Positions 42,806 through 53,332 are shown, counted from the first letter of the stretch. The stretch is DNA of 64,000 bases from Sepioteuthis lessoniana (GCA_963585895.1 OY757904.1:82668389-82732388), one strand, 5' to 3'. A program made the numbers and translations. The notes: generated by a model from the sequence alone, not told the origin.

Positions 42806-43945
42806 CCATGTAGTAGCAAAATATTCAAAACCATGTACCGTGGGGCTAACAAGTCCACCAAATAAAAACTTACTTTTTACCAAAACTACAACTACTCCCC
42901 ATCACAGACTTAGGTGTGACTGCTGTCCTATGCTCCTTGAGGAGTTCAATGGACCTTTAAAATAATCTAAAAATATCTTCTTTTTTGAGGGTCTACAAGA
43001 TCTACTTTCAAGAAAGCGGTCAGCGGCTTCACCCACGGTCTGAAATGCCCTTCTTTTAAAAAGTAATATTCAGCTTTAGGTAGTGAAATCTTGACTATCG
43101 GTGTGATGTTATGCCGAATGAAAAACTCTACATGAACCGTGAAACGTGAGACAGGAACATTGCCATGAATGTATCAATCCCACAATATACAAACTTAATA
43201 TCGTTTTACTGTCAACTGAGTCACTTAACGGTAGAATGCTAAAAATTACATCGAAGCTGCACATCTTGTTTTCAAGATATTCAAAATGGTGAATATTTTC
43301 CAAATATACTCAATCCATTAACAATGGTTCTGGGAATTTAATCACTCTTGGATTATTTAATAAATTAAAGTGAAATCATGGAGTACCAAAATCACCTAAT
43401 GTCTATTTGGAAGGTTGTTTCTTTCTTTTTATTTAAAAAAATTCACGTCGTCACTGATGAGCATTTATTATCCATTTACTGCCATGAGTTAACCAAATGA
43501 GTGAGAGAGTTGCACATACATGAATCGATTTGGTCGTGCTTACAGAGATAGGAATAGGGCTTGAAGGTCAAATGAGATGACTCTAGTACTTTGCCACTAC
43601 TCTTTTCACAACAGCTGCAGTGACGAACTTTCATTCAACAACGCATTTTTCAACAGATCTGAACTGACCACCTATTTACACAGCGTCTATTGACAAAATG
43701 GTGGTCGATACTCGAATCCATGTTCAATTTGCATTCAGATTCCTAACTTCTCATCCAAGGTGACATCTGCTTTTCTCCGAGTAAACAAGTTTTACTATTA
43801 ATATTACTACTACTACTGAGACGACAGTCATCTCCTCTGCAGGGTTAAAAGTACTGTTATAGCTCTGCGTTGGAGAAAAGGCTGAAGGCCTCTCACAAAA
43901 TAATTCAAAACCCAATTAAAAATGATTAAGTGCAAAAAGCGATTC
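42806..43945. other. Non-coding DNA, nothing recognised
   Basis: No gene seen; short frames without family signatures. Confidence 0.5.
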
Positions 43946-43952
43946 AGTTCGA

Positions 43953-43986
43953 TTTCTATCTATCTATCGATCTATCTATCTATCTA
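43953..43986. repeat. (TATC)n microsatellite
   Basis: About eight TATC units with one CGATC variant, directly before an S2 SINE. Confidence 0.93.
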
Positions 43987-43987
43987 A

Positions 43988-44149
43988 GTCTTAGTGTTCG
44001 CCAATGGTCCGTGAGACCGAGATTCAATCCCAGGTCGAGTCATACCAAAGACTTTTAAAAAAATATGGTACTTGATACCTCCTTGCTTAACACTTAGCAT
44101 TATAAGGTACGTATCAAGGGTAAAGTGGAGCAATCCAGGGAAATAGTTT
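43988..44149 (+). mobile_element. tRNA-derived SINE, family S2, 3'-truncated
   Basis: TTAGTGTTCGCCAATGGTCC, GAGATTCAATCCCAGG (B box), GAGTCATACCAAAGAC, CCTCCTTGCTTAACAC, GTGGAGCAATCCAGGGA. It stops there and the stem-loop tail of the inverted core element h begins at once, so one has inserted into or recombined with the other. Confidence 0.85.
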
Positions 44150-45192
44150 GGTTTGGTTTGTTGTGTTTTATGGCATATCAACCTTTGTAGGTTATTTAAT
44201 GCAAATAATCAGTTCTATTTAAAACAATTCAGTTTAGCATGAGTACACAGTTAAATTGTCAAAAACATTTCTATTTCAAACTATTCAAGCAGTTATATAT
44301 AACAATTCAGTTTAGTGTAAGTACAGTTTCAATATAAAAAATAGTTCATTTTAAAACTATTCAGTTTAGTAAAAGCACGCAGTTTAAATGTAAGTACAGT
44401 TTAATTGTAAAAAACATTTCTATTTCGAGCTATTCAGTTTAGTCAAGCAATTCTACTTTAGCTAATTCAGTTTAGTAAAAGTACAGATTTTGTTTACACA
44501 CAGTTACATGTCAGAACAGTTCTATGTTAAACAATTCAGTTTAGTGTAAATACAGTTTCAATGTCAAAAAACAGTTCTATTTGAAATAATTCAGTTTATC
44601 ACAAGCACGCAGTTCAAATGTAAGCACGGTTCAATTGTCAAAAAACATTTCTATTTCAAGATATTCAGTTTAGTATAAATATACCGTTAGTTCTATTTAA
44701 CCCATAGATAAGGCCCTATCAGGTGCTACCACGCCAGGCTAGAGTGGACCTGGGAGCAATGGCAATGAGGTGGTGCTCCGTATTCCCCAAGGCCCCAGCT
44801 TTACTGGGACCTCACCATCAAACTGTTTAGTGTCATATACAGGACATTCGTTGGGGGGGGGTCTTACCCCATCTGCAGAGGTGCAGTCAGTGTATTCTAC
44901 AATACACAAAGTTAAATGTCAAACAGTTTTATTTCAGATAATTCAGTTTAGCATAAGTACACAGTTTTGACGTCAAAACAGTTCTATTTCGAGCAATTCA
45001 GTGTAGCATTAGTATGCAGTCTTAATGTCAAAACAGTTCTATTTTAAACAATTCAGTTTAGTATAAATACGCAGTTTAAATGCAAAAATAAGTATAGTGA
45101 AAGAAACACTGTTTAGTTCTATTTAAACCATAGATAGGACCCATATTAGGTGCTACCACTCCGGGCCAGAGTGGACCTGGGACCGATGGGAA
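44150..45192 (-). repeat. Core/tandem/tail family, double copy h
   Basis: On +: AAACC-type repeats and tail (GGTTTGGTTTGTTGTG, GGCATATCAACC, GTAGGTTATTTAATGC) at 44150-44205; about ten tandem units of 45-55 bp (AATTCAGTTTAGTGTAAG, TACAGTTTCAATGTC, AAAACAGTTCTATTT) to 44690; an inverted core at 44692-44905; four or five more units to 45115; then the beginning of a second inverted core at 45118-45192, which runs into a (TC)n-(AC)n tract. The longest array of these units in the window. Confidence 0.85.
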
Positions 45193-45197
45193 TAAAG

Positions 45198-45198
45198 T

Positions 45199-45252
<54 letters not shown>

Positions 45253-45270
45253 ATGTATGTATGTATGCAT
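45198..45270. repeat. (TC)n-(AC)n-(GTAT)n compound microsatellite
   Basis: Dinucleotide blocks replace the rest of the second core of element h. Confidence 0.93.
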
Positions 45271-45297
45271 GTTTGTATGTAGCATTTTCTTTTTTAA

Positions 45298-45631
45298 ACA
45301 TGTTTGATCAAATAGGACAGACACTTTGTGTCAACCAATTCTATCTTTCATCCATTTAAGTCTTCGCATGAGTTGTTTAATTTTGGATGGAAGGAATTTA
45401 CAAAGGTGTCTTTTTTTCCCAAGTACCTTTGGCCCCGACAGGAGCGATCTTCGGGAGGAGCAATAATGAAATGACAAGTTAAATAGATTTATATAAAGAG
45501 TAGGAGGAAGAACAAGTGGGAAGATAATTTACAGGATAAAAGAATTTTATTTGAGGTAATAGAAAAATTTTAACGGATCAAAGATAGATTTGGCAAATAC
45601 GAAGTATCTGTCCTATTTAATCAAACATGTA
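45298..45631. mobile_element. MITE-like element with 60-bp inverted repeats
   Basis: About 334 bp. The left end ACATGTTTGATCAAATAGG, CAGACACTTTGTG, TTCTATCTTTCATCC is matched in reverse complement at 45571-45631 (ACATGTTTGATTAAATAGG, CAGATACTTCG, AATCTATCTTTGATCC). The inside has TTTAATTTTGGATGGAAGG, CCAAGTACCTTTGGCCCCG. No coding. No clear target duplication because both flanks are GTAT-type repeats. A related partial copy lies at 48342-48510. Confidence 0.75.
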
Positions 45632-45914
45632 TGTATTTATGAATGTATGTGCGTGCGTCACTGTGCCTGTGTGTGCAAGCGTGCATGTAGTTTAATGGTT
45701 GGATCAAAAACTATCTTTCATTTTACATGTTAAACATTTATATAAATAAAACTGAAATAAAGCATTCTTTTTATCCCAAACTGCATGAACATATGCACAA
45801 ACATACGCACAGATATATATAGCCACATACATACATACATACATATATACACCTCGCACAAATACACAAATCAATAATAAAAATAAAAATAACTACATCA
45901 AATCCGATGCAATG

Positions 45915-46245
45915 CAACTCTATCCAGTGATTTGAATGTAATAAAACCTATGTGGGTGAAACTTCATGATCAATCAAAAAACGAATTTACGAACATAAAA
46001 GAGACATAAAAACCAGCGACGAAAAGAACCCGTTAGTCAAACATAATTTAGAAATTAATCACTACTTTAACTTTTGAGTTTCAATTTTTTTTTATTAATA
46101 TGCATAATAAACGCGAAAAAGATTGTTGAATCTGGCATTATTTCTAATTATTATACGATTAAACAAAGCTCCTTTTTATCACTTAACTTTTTTTAATCAA
46201 TTTAGTGCTAAAAAGTTACAATATCACTCATTTAAATTAGATTTT
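45915..46245 (+). pseudogene. Penelope-like element GIY-YIG endonuclease remnant
   Basis: A decayed C-terminal endonuclease of the Penelope-like type: CNKTYVGETS, SIKKRIYEHKRDIKTSDEKN, PLVKHNLEINHYFNF, then KIVESGIISNYYTIKQ and a short hydrophobic end. YVGETS...R-EH corresponds to the GIY-YIG catalytic module of the group. It is broken and only the 3' part is present; no RT domain was found upstream, where a microsatellite-rich stretch lies. Confidence 0.82.
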
Positions 46246-46615
46246 ATCAATTATTTTATTCATACTCACTTTTAATGTTTTTCAATAATAATTCAAATCA
46301 TAATTCTTTCTAAAATACAAACAGCTGCATGATATTCTTTAAAAATGATTTTTTTTTGTAAATACGTTAAGTTTTAAAATGAATTTCAAATAATAATTAC
46401 GTCACATACATTTGAAACAAAACCTTACTAACGGTAATAGAAGGCTAAGATTTTTCCCATTTTTTTCGTCTCTTCTTTGTAAATTGAATATTATTCAGAA
46501 GACACAAGATCACACATGAACATTGCCTTGATGATAGTTTTATAGTAAGAAATAACGGAACATTTAACATTGCCAAATAATTCAACTATGAAAAAATCAT
46601 GTGAATACTTGTTTT
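46246..46615. other. AT-rich non-coding DNA
   Basis: Nothing recognised. Confidence 0.5.
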
Positions 46616-46617
46616 TT

Positions 46618-46619
<2 letters not shown>

Positions 46620-46671
<52 letters not shown>
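46620..46671. repeat. (TA)n microsatellite
   Basis: About 25 TA units. Confidence 0.95.
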
Positions 46672-46674
<3 letters not shown>

Positions 46675-46918
46675 AACCCCTTTACCACGGGCAGGATTCA
46701 ACACAAGATTCATTTTTAAGCGGAGATCAGCTGGTTTTAATTCAGAGTTTTCCTTCTTTAAATCTGGGTGTCTAACCAAGGTTAAAGAACCCAGGTTACT
46801 CTACTATTTACCCATCGCTGGAGGAGAACAGATAGATTTACGATTTTCCCAAAGGAAACAAAAGCAGCAGCGACGAAGATTCGAACTCGAGTCGCCGATT
46901 TCATTTTGACGATGCCCG
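46675..46918 (-). mobile_element. tRNA-derived SINE, family S1b, near full length
   Basis: On the - strand: GGCGACTCGAGTTCGAATC (B box), TGCTTTTGTTTCCTTTGGG, AATCTATCTGTTCTCCTCC, GCGATGGGTAAATAGTAG, CCTGGGTTCTTTAACCTTGG, GGAAAACTCTGAATTAAAAC, TTGTGTTGAATCCTGCCCG. The A box region abuts a (CT)n tract. Confidence 0.82.
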
Positions 46919-46919
46919 T

Positions 46920-46920
<1 letters not shown>

Positions 46921-46981
<61 letters not shown>

Positions 46982-47005
46982 TTATTTATTTATTTATTTA
47001 TGTGT

Positions 47006-47036
<31 letters not shown>

Positions 47037-47045
47037 CATATATAT
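46921..47045. repeat. Compound microsatellite (CT)n-(AT)n-(TTTA)n-(GT)n
   Basis: Four simple-sequence blocks in succession. Confidence 0.95.
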
Positions 47046-48305
47046 AAATATATATGCCTCTCGATAAAAAAACCCGGAACTTTTGTGTTTATAGGTAACT
47101 GAAAATACATAAACACACACGTAATTTTGACAACTTTCCAAATAAGGAAAAATATCGTTGCAAGGCGCATGTGTTTTAAAGTTGTCTAATTGTTCACGAA
47201 TTGTAAGACTTCTTTAGTGCAACCTCCATGCTTTCAAAGCAGACTCAAAAAATAATACCAACAAACTGAAGGCAATATTTACATACATTAAAACACAAGT
47301 ATTGCAGGAATCTTATGTTTGTTTCAATTTATGACAGAGAAATCTCATCGCTCTATTTTCTCTTTCGGCTCAACCAGCGTACACGGACAGCAGAGCAGCT
47401 GATGACTACGTTTTAATAAATATTTATAAGAATGTTAACAACCACATAAATATGCAAACTTCTTTTTATGTTCTTTTATTGCAACCCATTCAACTTGTCA
47501 AATTTAGTTCTACGCCTAGTGAATTAAGTTCTTGACAAGAGAAAATATGAATCAACCCAAGAGAGCTGTATTCTTCAAAACAAGTGATATTTGTAGGAAA
47601 CAATCAACAATGGCACAAGGACACGTATAAAGTTGACTCGTATAAGAACTGCAGAAAGAGAAACGGCTTTGTGAGAAAATTATGAAAACTACAACAACAA
47701 ATAAGGTATTATTTCACATTCATGAAGCTGATAGGGATATACTGTCAATATGTAGTGTATCTTTTTGAGCAGTTTATTACCACAGGTGTTCGGAAATAAT
47801 TAATCTCATTCCATTCAGATCTATATTTCTCTATCTTTGTATATATATATATATATATATACCTTTTCCGTGGAATTATCTTTTTAAAAATGAAAAATAA
47901 TAATGAGTGATACATAAAGAATTGTTTTCGTCATAATAAACTTCTGAAATAAACCTCATATTCAATTACAAATGGAGTGAAACTTTTATTAAAATCTGAT
48001 AACTAATCAATTTGATTTGATTTCCTATTTATTCATTTATTTATTTTGTTCTCTTTCTATTTTTTGTGAATTAAAAAATCGACGTAAAAAATGCGTGCGC
48101 ATACCTACGGACGGTGTCGGTAATGTTCGTTCCCTTAAAATAATGTTCAATATTTAGAACGCAGTTCGTTTTTCTTTTTGTGATCTCGGAAAATCTGTTC
48201 ATATGATCGGTTAAACGCTTGTCTAGAGAGTCTTCTTGCCAACAATTGTCAAATGGCTCTGTCGTTTTAACGTTTATCATCCGTGAACACGCAAACAGAA
48301 CTGTC
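47046..48305. other. Non-coding DNA
   Basis: No gene seen. The block at 47056-47090 (CCTCTCGATAAAAAAACCC, GGAACTTTTGTG) looks like a mariner-type terminal repeat, but no partner end was found. (TA)n at 47838-47861. Confidence 0.5.
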
Positions 48306-48306
48306 A

Positions 48307-48308
<2 letters not shown>

Positions 48309-48341
<33 letters not shown>
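48309..48341. repeat. (TA)n microsatellite
   Basis: About 16 TA units. Confidence 0.95.
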
Positions 48342-48346
<5 letters not shown>

Positions 48347-48510
48347 TTTTTTAAGCATGTTTCTGCCAATTTTATTATTGATCTCTTCAAGTCTTCGTGT
48401 AAGTTATTTGACTTCTGGATGGAATGAATTTAGGAACGCGCCGCATTTTTTACAAGTACTTTCGCCTCAACTAGAGTCATTTTCAGACCGAATAAGAAAA
48501 TGATAAACAC
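48342..48510. mobile_element. Partial copy of the MITE-like element
   Basis: TTTTCTTTTTTAAGCATGTTT, CAAGTCTTCGTGTAAG, TTGACTTCTGGATGGAATG, CAAGTACTTTCGCC, ACTAGAGTCATTTTCAG follow the order of the 45.3-kb element. The matching right end was not found. Like that element, it starts directly after a simple repeat. Confidence 0.6.
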
Positions 48511-48940
48511 AATAATGATTCATATACATTTACATTTGGAACGTGGTTGCTATAATCAAAGTTGATCTTTTTTAAGGATGGTTCGTTTATCTTTAGATAG
48601 GGGCCCCCGTGCTCATTTTCCTTAACAATAATAGCAAAGTTACTCCAGTTATTTTGTTTAATTATGAATTGATTTATTTTCATTTATTGACTGTGTGTTT
48701 ACTTTTATGTTGATATTTTATAATAAAAAAGAATTATGTGCTAATAAATAAATGAATAAACCTTGCTTTTATTCTTAGATCTTTTTATGAATTACAGAAT
48801 ATAAGAGTATGAAACATACTCAGAAGAAAAAAGGGACTTTAAAAACACATTTTGGAGATTTAATTTCTTGTCTTAAAATAAATTACAATAAACTTTATCT
48901 AAAATTCCTGCAATATTTACTCTGCTAAACGAAATAATAC
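48511..48940. other. AT-rich non-coding DNA
   Basis: Nothing recognised. Confidence 0.5.
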
Positions 48941-48944
48941 CTTA

Positions 48945-49118
48945 TAATTCCCGAGCTAATGTGGGTCGCCAAACAGCTGAGTGATATGATACTTAGTCGA
49001 ACGTAAAGTCGGGCGTATTTCGATCCCATCTTGAAGCGTCCTGCGTGTCTAACCACACAGAAGAGTTGTGATACAACGAAACTGTCTGTGTGTGGATGGC
49101 TGTATATATTGAAAAAGA
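48945..49118 (-). repeat. Interspersed repeat X, - copy
   Basis: On the - strand: CACACACAGACAGTTTCGTTG, TATCACAACTCTTCTGTGTG, GTTAGACACGCAGGACGC, CGACTTTACGTTCGACTAAG, TATCATATCACTCAGCTG. Longer and better kept than the copy at 17.96 kb. Confidence 0.82.
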
Positions 49119-49425
49119 AAAGAAATATGAATTTTGCCATATTTTAAATTATTGCGAAAAAAAATTTAACTAGAAGGCTAAAAAGATAAGATTTTAATTC
49201 AGAATTATTATGTGTTTGAAGGCGCCTTTCTTAAAGGTTAAAATTTTTGTAAGGTGTACAAAAATTTTCTCATTTGAGAAACTTGAAAATGCAAGCACCT
49301 ATAATTTCATTGAAATAATTTTATGGAACCGTTTGATTCATTTATTCACTATGTTTATCAAACATTTTACCTAAAAACAAATGCCGTTCCTTTTGAGGTT
49401 GGGTCTAACGTAACGGTTATTTTTA
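49119..49425. other. AT-rich non-coding DNA
   Basis: Nothing recognised. Confidence 0.5.
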
Positions 49426-49429
49426 AGGA

Positions 49430-49645
49430 AATAGAATCGGTGACTCAAGTTCAAATCCTAGATGAAACTGTTTTTATTCCATTTTGTGCTCATACCCTTG
49501 AAAAAAAACAAGAATTAATTTCTTTTCCCAAGGTATGAGTTCTTTAACTTGGGTACAGTAACCAGTCTAGAAGAAAACTTTAATATTAAAACCAGCTTTA
49601 CTCGACTTAAAAGATTGGCCTTCTGTTGTCTCATGGTGGAAGGGG
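49430..49645 (+). mobile_element. tRNA-derived SINE, family S1b, degraded
   Basis: TGACTCAAGTTCAAATCC (B-box-like), TTTTCCCAAGGTATGAG, TTTAACTTGGGTACAGTAACC, AGTCTAGAAGAAAAC, TTAAAACCAGCTTTAC. Followed by CTGACATTC-rich sequence with no clear end. Confidence 0.6.
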
Positions 49646-49794
49646 TTGCACAGATTTATGCTGACATTCTTTTATGATTGTTTCTCATGAGACATGAAGA
49701 TGTAGATAAAAATCATAACCTTAAGGAAGATTTTGCTTCAACCTGAGTAAAGTAAAAAAAAAACGGAAAAAAATCTAATCTCATACTATCATCA

Positions 49795-50228
49795 TTTGCT
49801 AACCCAAGCCCAAACCCAAACCTAACCCAAACCCTAAAATTAAAGTAACTCAAGCCCTAAAACTAACCTAACCCAATCCCTAATCTTAATCTAACCCAAG
49901 CTCTAGCACTAACATAAGTCAAGCCCTAATCTGAACCGAACCCAAGTCCTAAACTTAAAGTAACTCAAACTCTAACCCTTACTTAACATAACCTAACTCA
50001 AGCCCTGATCCAAAACTAAGCCAAGCTCTTATCCTAAACTATCCCAAGCTCTAGCCCTTAACTCACCCTAGCTCTAACGCTATCCTAACCCAAGTCTTAA
50101 ACTTAAAGTAACCCAAGCCCTAAATATAACCTAATCCTAGATGTAACCTTAACCTAACCCAAGTCCTAAGCCTAAACCCAAGCCCTAACCCTAAACTAAC
50201 CCAAGTTGTAACCATAAGTTTACTCAAC
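49795..50228. repeat. Degenerate CCCTAA-like / AACCCAAGCC array
   Basis: About 430 bp made of variants of CTAACCC, CCCTAA, AACCCAAGCC and TAACCTAACC. It looks like a heavily mutated telomere-type or AACCCAAGCCCT minisatellite. Units are 6-13 bp and irregular. No gene. Confidence 0.8.
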
Positions 50229-51210
50229 CCCTATCACTGTACTGCAATTAATGTTACTTGACTGATAATTTACATCAGAAAATACTGTAAACCCTTTATA
50301 GTATTTCGTATTTCCTTTTAAGATACTGAGGATAGAATGCCGTGAAGGTTCAGTTTCTTTTCAAATGAAGGCCATTCAAGAAACGGTTACATTAACACCA
50401 ATTTTTTATTCAAAATTTGGTCTTCAAACCTCGACTTATGCACGAGTACATACAATAGTTATTTTTTTAATTTTTGAATTGATAACGGCACCTATAGCTA
50501 CTATAACCTTTTATAAATAATTTTTAATCCTGTGATCAGAAGTTATTGATTTTGATAAAATTTGTGTTTAAAAGATTCAAAACGATCTCATTATTACAAT
50601 ATCCTTCACCGTTCTCTTTTTCTACAGAACTGAATCCGACAAGAAGCTCAATAGATGAAGTAGGCATTCAGAAAAGAGGCGAAGGAAAATAATGGGGAAA
50701 GAAAAAAAAGAGAAATTTCAGTGAATATTGCAGCTGCGCAGTCGACACAAAAGAAATAATATTTTCAGCCATTGTTATACAAACAACGCCTTTGGCTAGA
50801 AGGACATTTCAGAAGAAACAATATGGAGTGATCTCTATTGGAAGAATAAAAAAAATATATTTAATGTTTGTTCGTGTTTAAAGATAGTGACTATTGTGTT
50901 TTATTTGCTTAAATATTTGCGATTTGCTTTTAAAAATAATTACCAATGTTTAAATATGCAAATCAATATCATTTATTTTAAACCCGAAAGATAAAATCTT
51001 ATTTGGTAAAGTTTTCACACTGTTAATTACAAAGAAATTGGACGGTGACATAAACAGCAAATATTTTTAAAAATGCTGTATAAGAAATGATAATATGCAT
51101 CATTATGTACGTTAATTTAATATAATGAATAGTAGTTTGTTTTTTTTTTTTCAGTTTCTTACTTTGTCTTCCTGCAACTTTTGTCACTCTAAAGTAGATA
51201 TCTAGAATTA
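50229..51210. other. AT-rich non-coding DNA
   Basis: No gene seen. Confidence 0.5.
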
Positions 51211-51212
51211 AA

Positions 51213-51300
51213 AAGTGAATCCTGCGCCGATTCGAACTTCACACCTGTAGTTCATTAGGTAGATAACACATTCACCACATCTGCGTTCTGCTGTTTGAAT
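51213..51300 (-). mobile_element. tRNA-like sequence, probably a SINE head
   Basis: On the - strand: TGGTGAATGTGTTATCTACC then GAAGTTCGAATCGGCGC, in the right spacing for A and B boxes. No CCA-adjacent structure or folding could be confirmed. Listed as SINE-like, not as a tRNA gene. Confidence 0.4.
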
Positions 51301-51337
51301 AGCATCATAAGATTTCAATGAAAATACTAAATTGGTA

Positions 51338-51928
51338 GTTGTGTGACATGTTTAATCAGTGATCATTTTGTGTGATCAGTGATCAGTAATTATTTTATGT
51401 GATTGGTGATCGCCATGTGTGTTTAATGATAGTTTAGTGCGAACCATGATCGTCTTTTGGGATTAGTGATCATTTTCTGCATTCAGAGATTGTTGATCGG
51501 AGATCGGTGATCGTCTTGTTTGATTTACGATCGTTTTGTGTAATTAGTGATTATTTTGTACGATTAGTGATCACTTTGTGTGGTAAATGATCATCTTGTA
51601 TAATTGATAACTCTCCTGTGTAATTAGCGATCTTCTGAGATTAGTAACTTTTTGTGATAGGAGATCGGTGATCGTTTTGTTTGATTGACAATGGTCTTGT
51701 GTGATTAGTGATCATTTTCTATGATCAGTGATCATCTTGTATGATCGGTGATTATCTTATGTGAACGGTGATCATTTTACGTGGTCAGTTTTGTGAGATC
51801 AGAGAACGGAATCGTACTATCTGATTCGGCGATCGTCATGTGTGATTGGTGAACTTTCTTTTTTTTCCTTTTTTTTTTTTTTTTTTCATCAGGCAGCGTT
51901 TTGTATGATTGGTGATCGTCTCATTGTG
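51338..51928. repeat. 20-bp GATC-rich minisatellite, about 27 degenerate units
   Basis: Units of the form GTGATCATTTTGTGTGATTA repeat with a period of about 20, with shorter and longer variants. GATC recurs in most units. A C/T-rich run interrupts it at about 51848-51890. Confidence 0.85.
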
Positions 51929-52358
51929 GAGTGGAAGAGTAACACGAAATAACACGAAGTCTTTTTGTAAAAACTTTATTGGTTTTCAGAGGCAGATTGT
52001 AGATACTGATCATGAGTAGTCTGAACAAGAGGAAATTTCTATTAACTCCTGATTGCAAGCCGCGGATAGAAGCTGTTTTCTTCCCATATCTTATAGTTCA
52101 TTCTGAGACGTATTTCATCGCATTCTCTGTCAATATATCAGTGAGTGTAGTTACCCTGCACTCGGGGTCAGTACTTATGCTAGCTTGGTTTACGGTACTA
52201 GATATTTCGTTAACTCTCCAACTTCTCTCCGGATCTCTTCGATGACGCCTCGACCTCCTCCAAACAGTATCCGACGATATTCATTTTCAGACCTGCTCCT
52301 AGATGTCCCCGATGGTAGTGTTCAGTGACTTCAAGTCATAATATTATAAATAAATGTC
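51918..52358 (-). mobile_element. Possible solo LTR (fossil)
   Basis: On the - strand the block starts near TGTTGTGACATTTATTTATA and ends near TTCCACTCCACA, with an AATAAA signal about 50 bp from that end followed by a T/C-rich stretch, as in many LTRs. No internal retroelement region adjoins it and a target duplication was not resolved. Family and age cannot be given beyond 'LTR retroelement, old'. Confidence 0.35.
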
Positions 52359-52604
52359 ACAACAGAGAAGAGTATAAGTATCGAAGAAAACTATTTTCCT
52401 GTCACTACAGTGGAAGCCTTAAGCTGTTGCACCTATTCTCAGCCTTGGCAGTCCTTTTACTTTAATAATAATAGTAGTGTGAGGCGACAGTGGTTTTCAG
52501 AGATTCCTTTTATTATTGCTTATTTAAGAATCTACAATTATCTTTATTCATTGAAGGGTACTATTTACTTTGTCCTTTGTTTCATTTTGATTGAGTGATT
52601 AATT

Positions 52605-52988
52605 TCAACGACGTATCAAACTTTCATGGGTTATTTTATGCCAAGAGACTCTGGGATCAACTTCATTGCACGTTCATATTTACATTTTGGTGCGGTTACT
52701 TCTTAAGTGTTTTTTTGCGCACGGTCCTATCGAATACGAATAATTTTCAGATAAATTTATTTGACCCATTAATGAGTCCCCTACCTCTCAGAGCCAAAGT
52801 TGACCTGGGAGTAGAGGCAATGTCGTGATACTCCGCTCTCTCCACAGATTCAGGACTGGAACATCATTATCCAATGCAGTTTAGTGTCATACCAGGAGAT
52901 ATCATTTTTTGTTAGTGTCATACCTAGGAAACATCTTACCCCTCTGCAGGTGATATAGTCGACTTATTATAAGTCTCGCCGATAGGAC
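52605..52988 (-). repeat. Core/tail repeat family, subfamily 2 (copy i)
   Basis: On +: GACGTATCAAACTTTCATG, GGGTTATTTTATGCC (tail), then ATTTACATTTTGGTGCGG, TTACTTCTTAAGTG, CGGTCCTATCGAATACG (shared middle with copy f), TTATTTGACCCATTAATGAG and the inverted core (GAGCCAAAGTTGACCTGGGAG) to about 52985. Confidence 0.75.
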
Positions 52989-53217
52989 ATCCTCATTTTA
53001 AGCTCTCCTCAACCCGGTTTAAGAGTTTAAAGATTTTTTTGCTCTGATGTTCCACCTTTTGTAACATAAAAACGCCTGTTTTTTAGACTTAGAATAAATT
53101 ATTTATTGCTCAAAACACTGATTAATTTTACTAGTAATTAATTTTTTATAACTAAAATTAAAATTACTAAATTATTAATTATTTATTACTAAAATCACCG
53201 ATTAATTTTCTAGTAAT

Positions 53218-53236
53218 ACACACACAGAGACTCACA

Positions 53237-53327
<91 letters not shown>

Positions 53328-53332
53328 AGTTG
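53218..53332. repeat. Compound microsatellite (CA)-(TA)n-(GT)n
   Basis: The same three-block architecture as at 6.95 and 9.83 kb; the (TA)n block is about 62 bp. Confidence 0.95.

Noticed and set aside
47056-47090. Mariner-type terminal repeat
   Set aside because: No matching inverted end and no transposase sequence nearby.
47395-47425. Another hammerhead core (CTGATGA at 47.4 kb)
   Set aside because: No GAAA at a suitable distance and no pairing stems.
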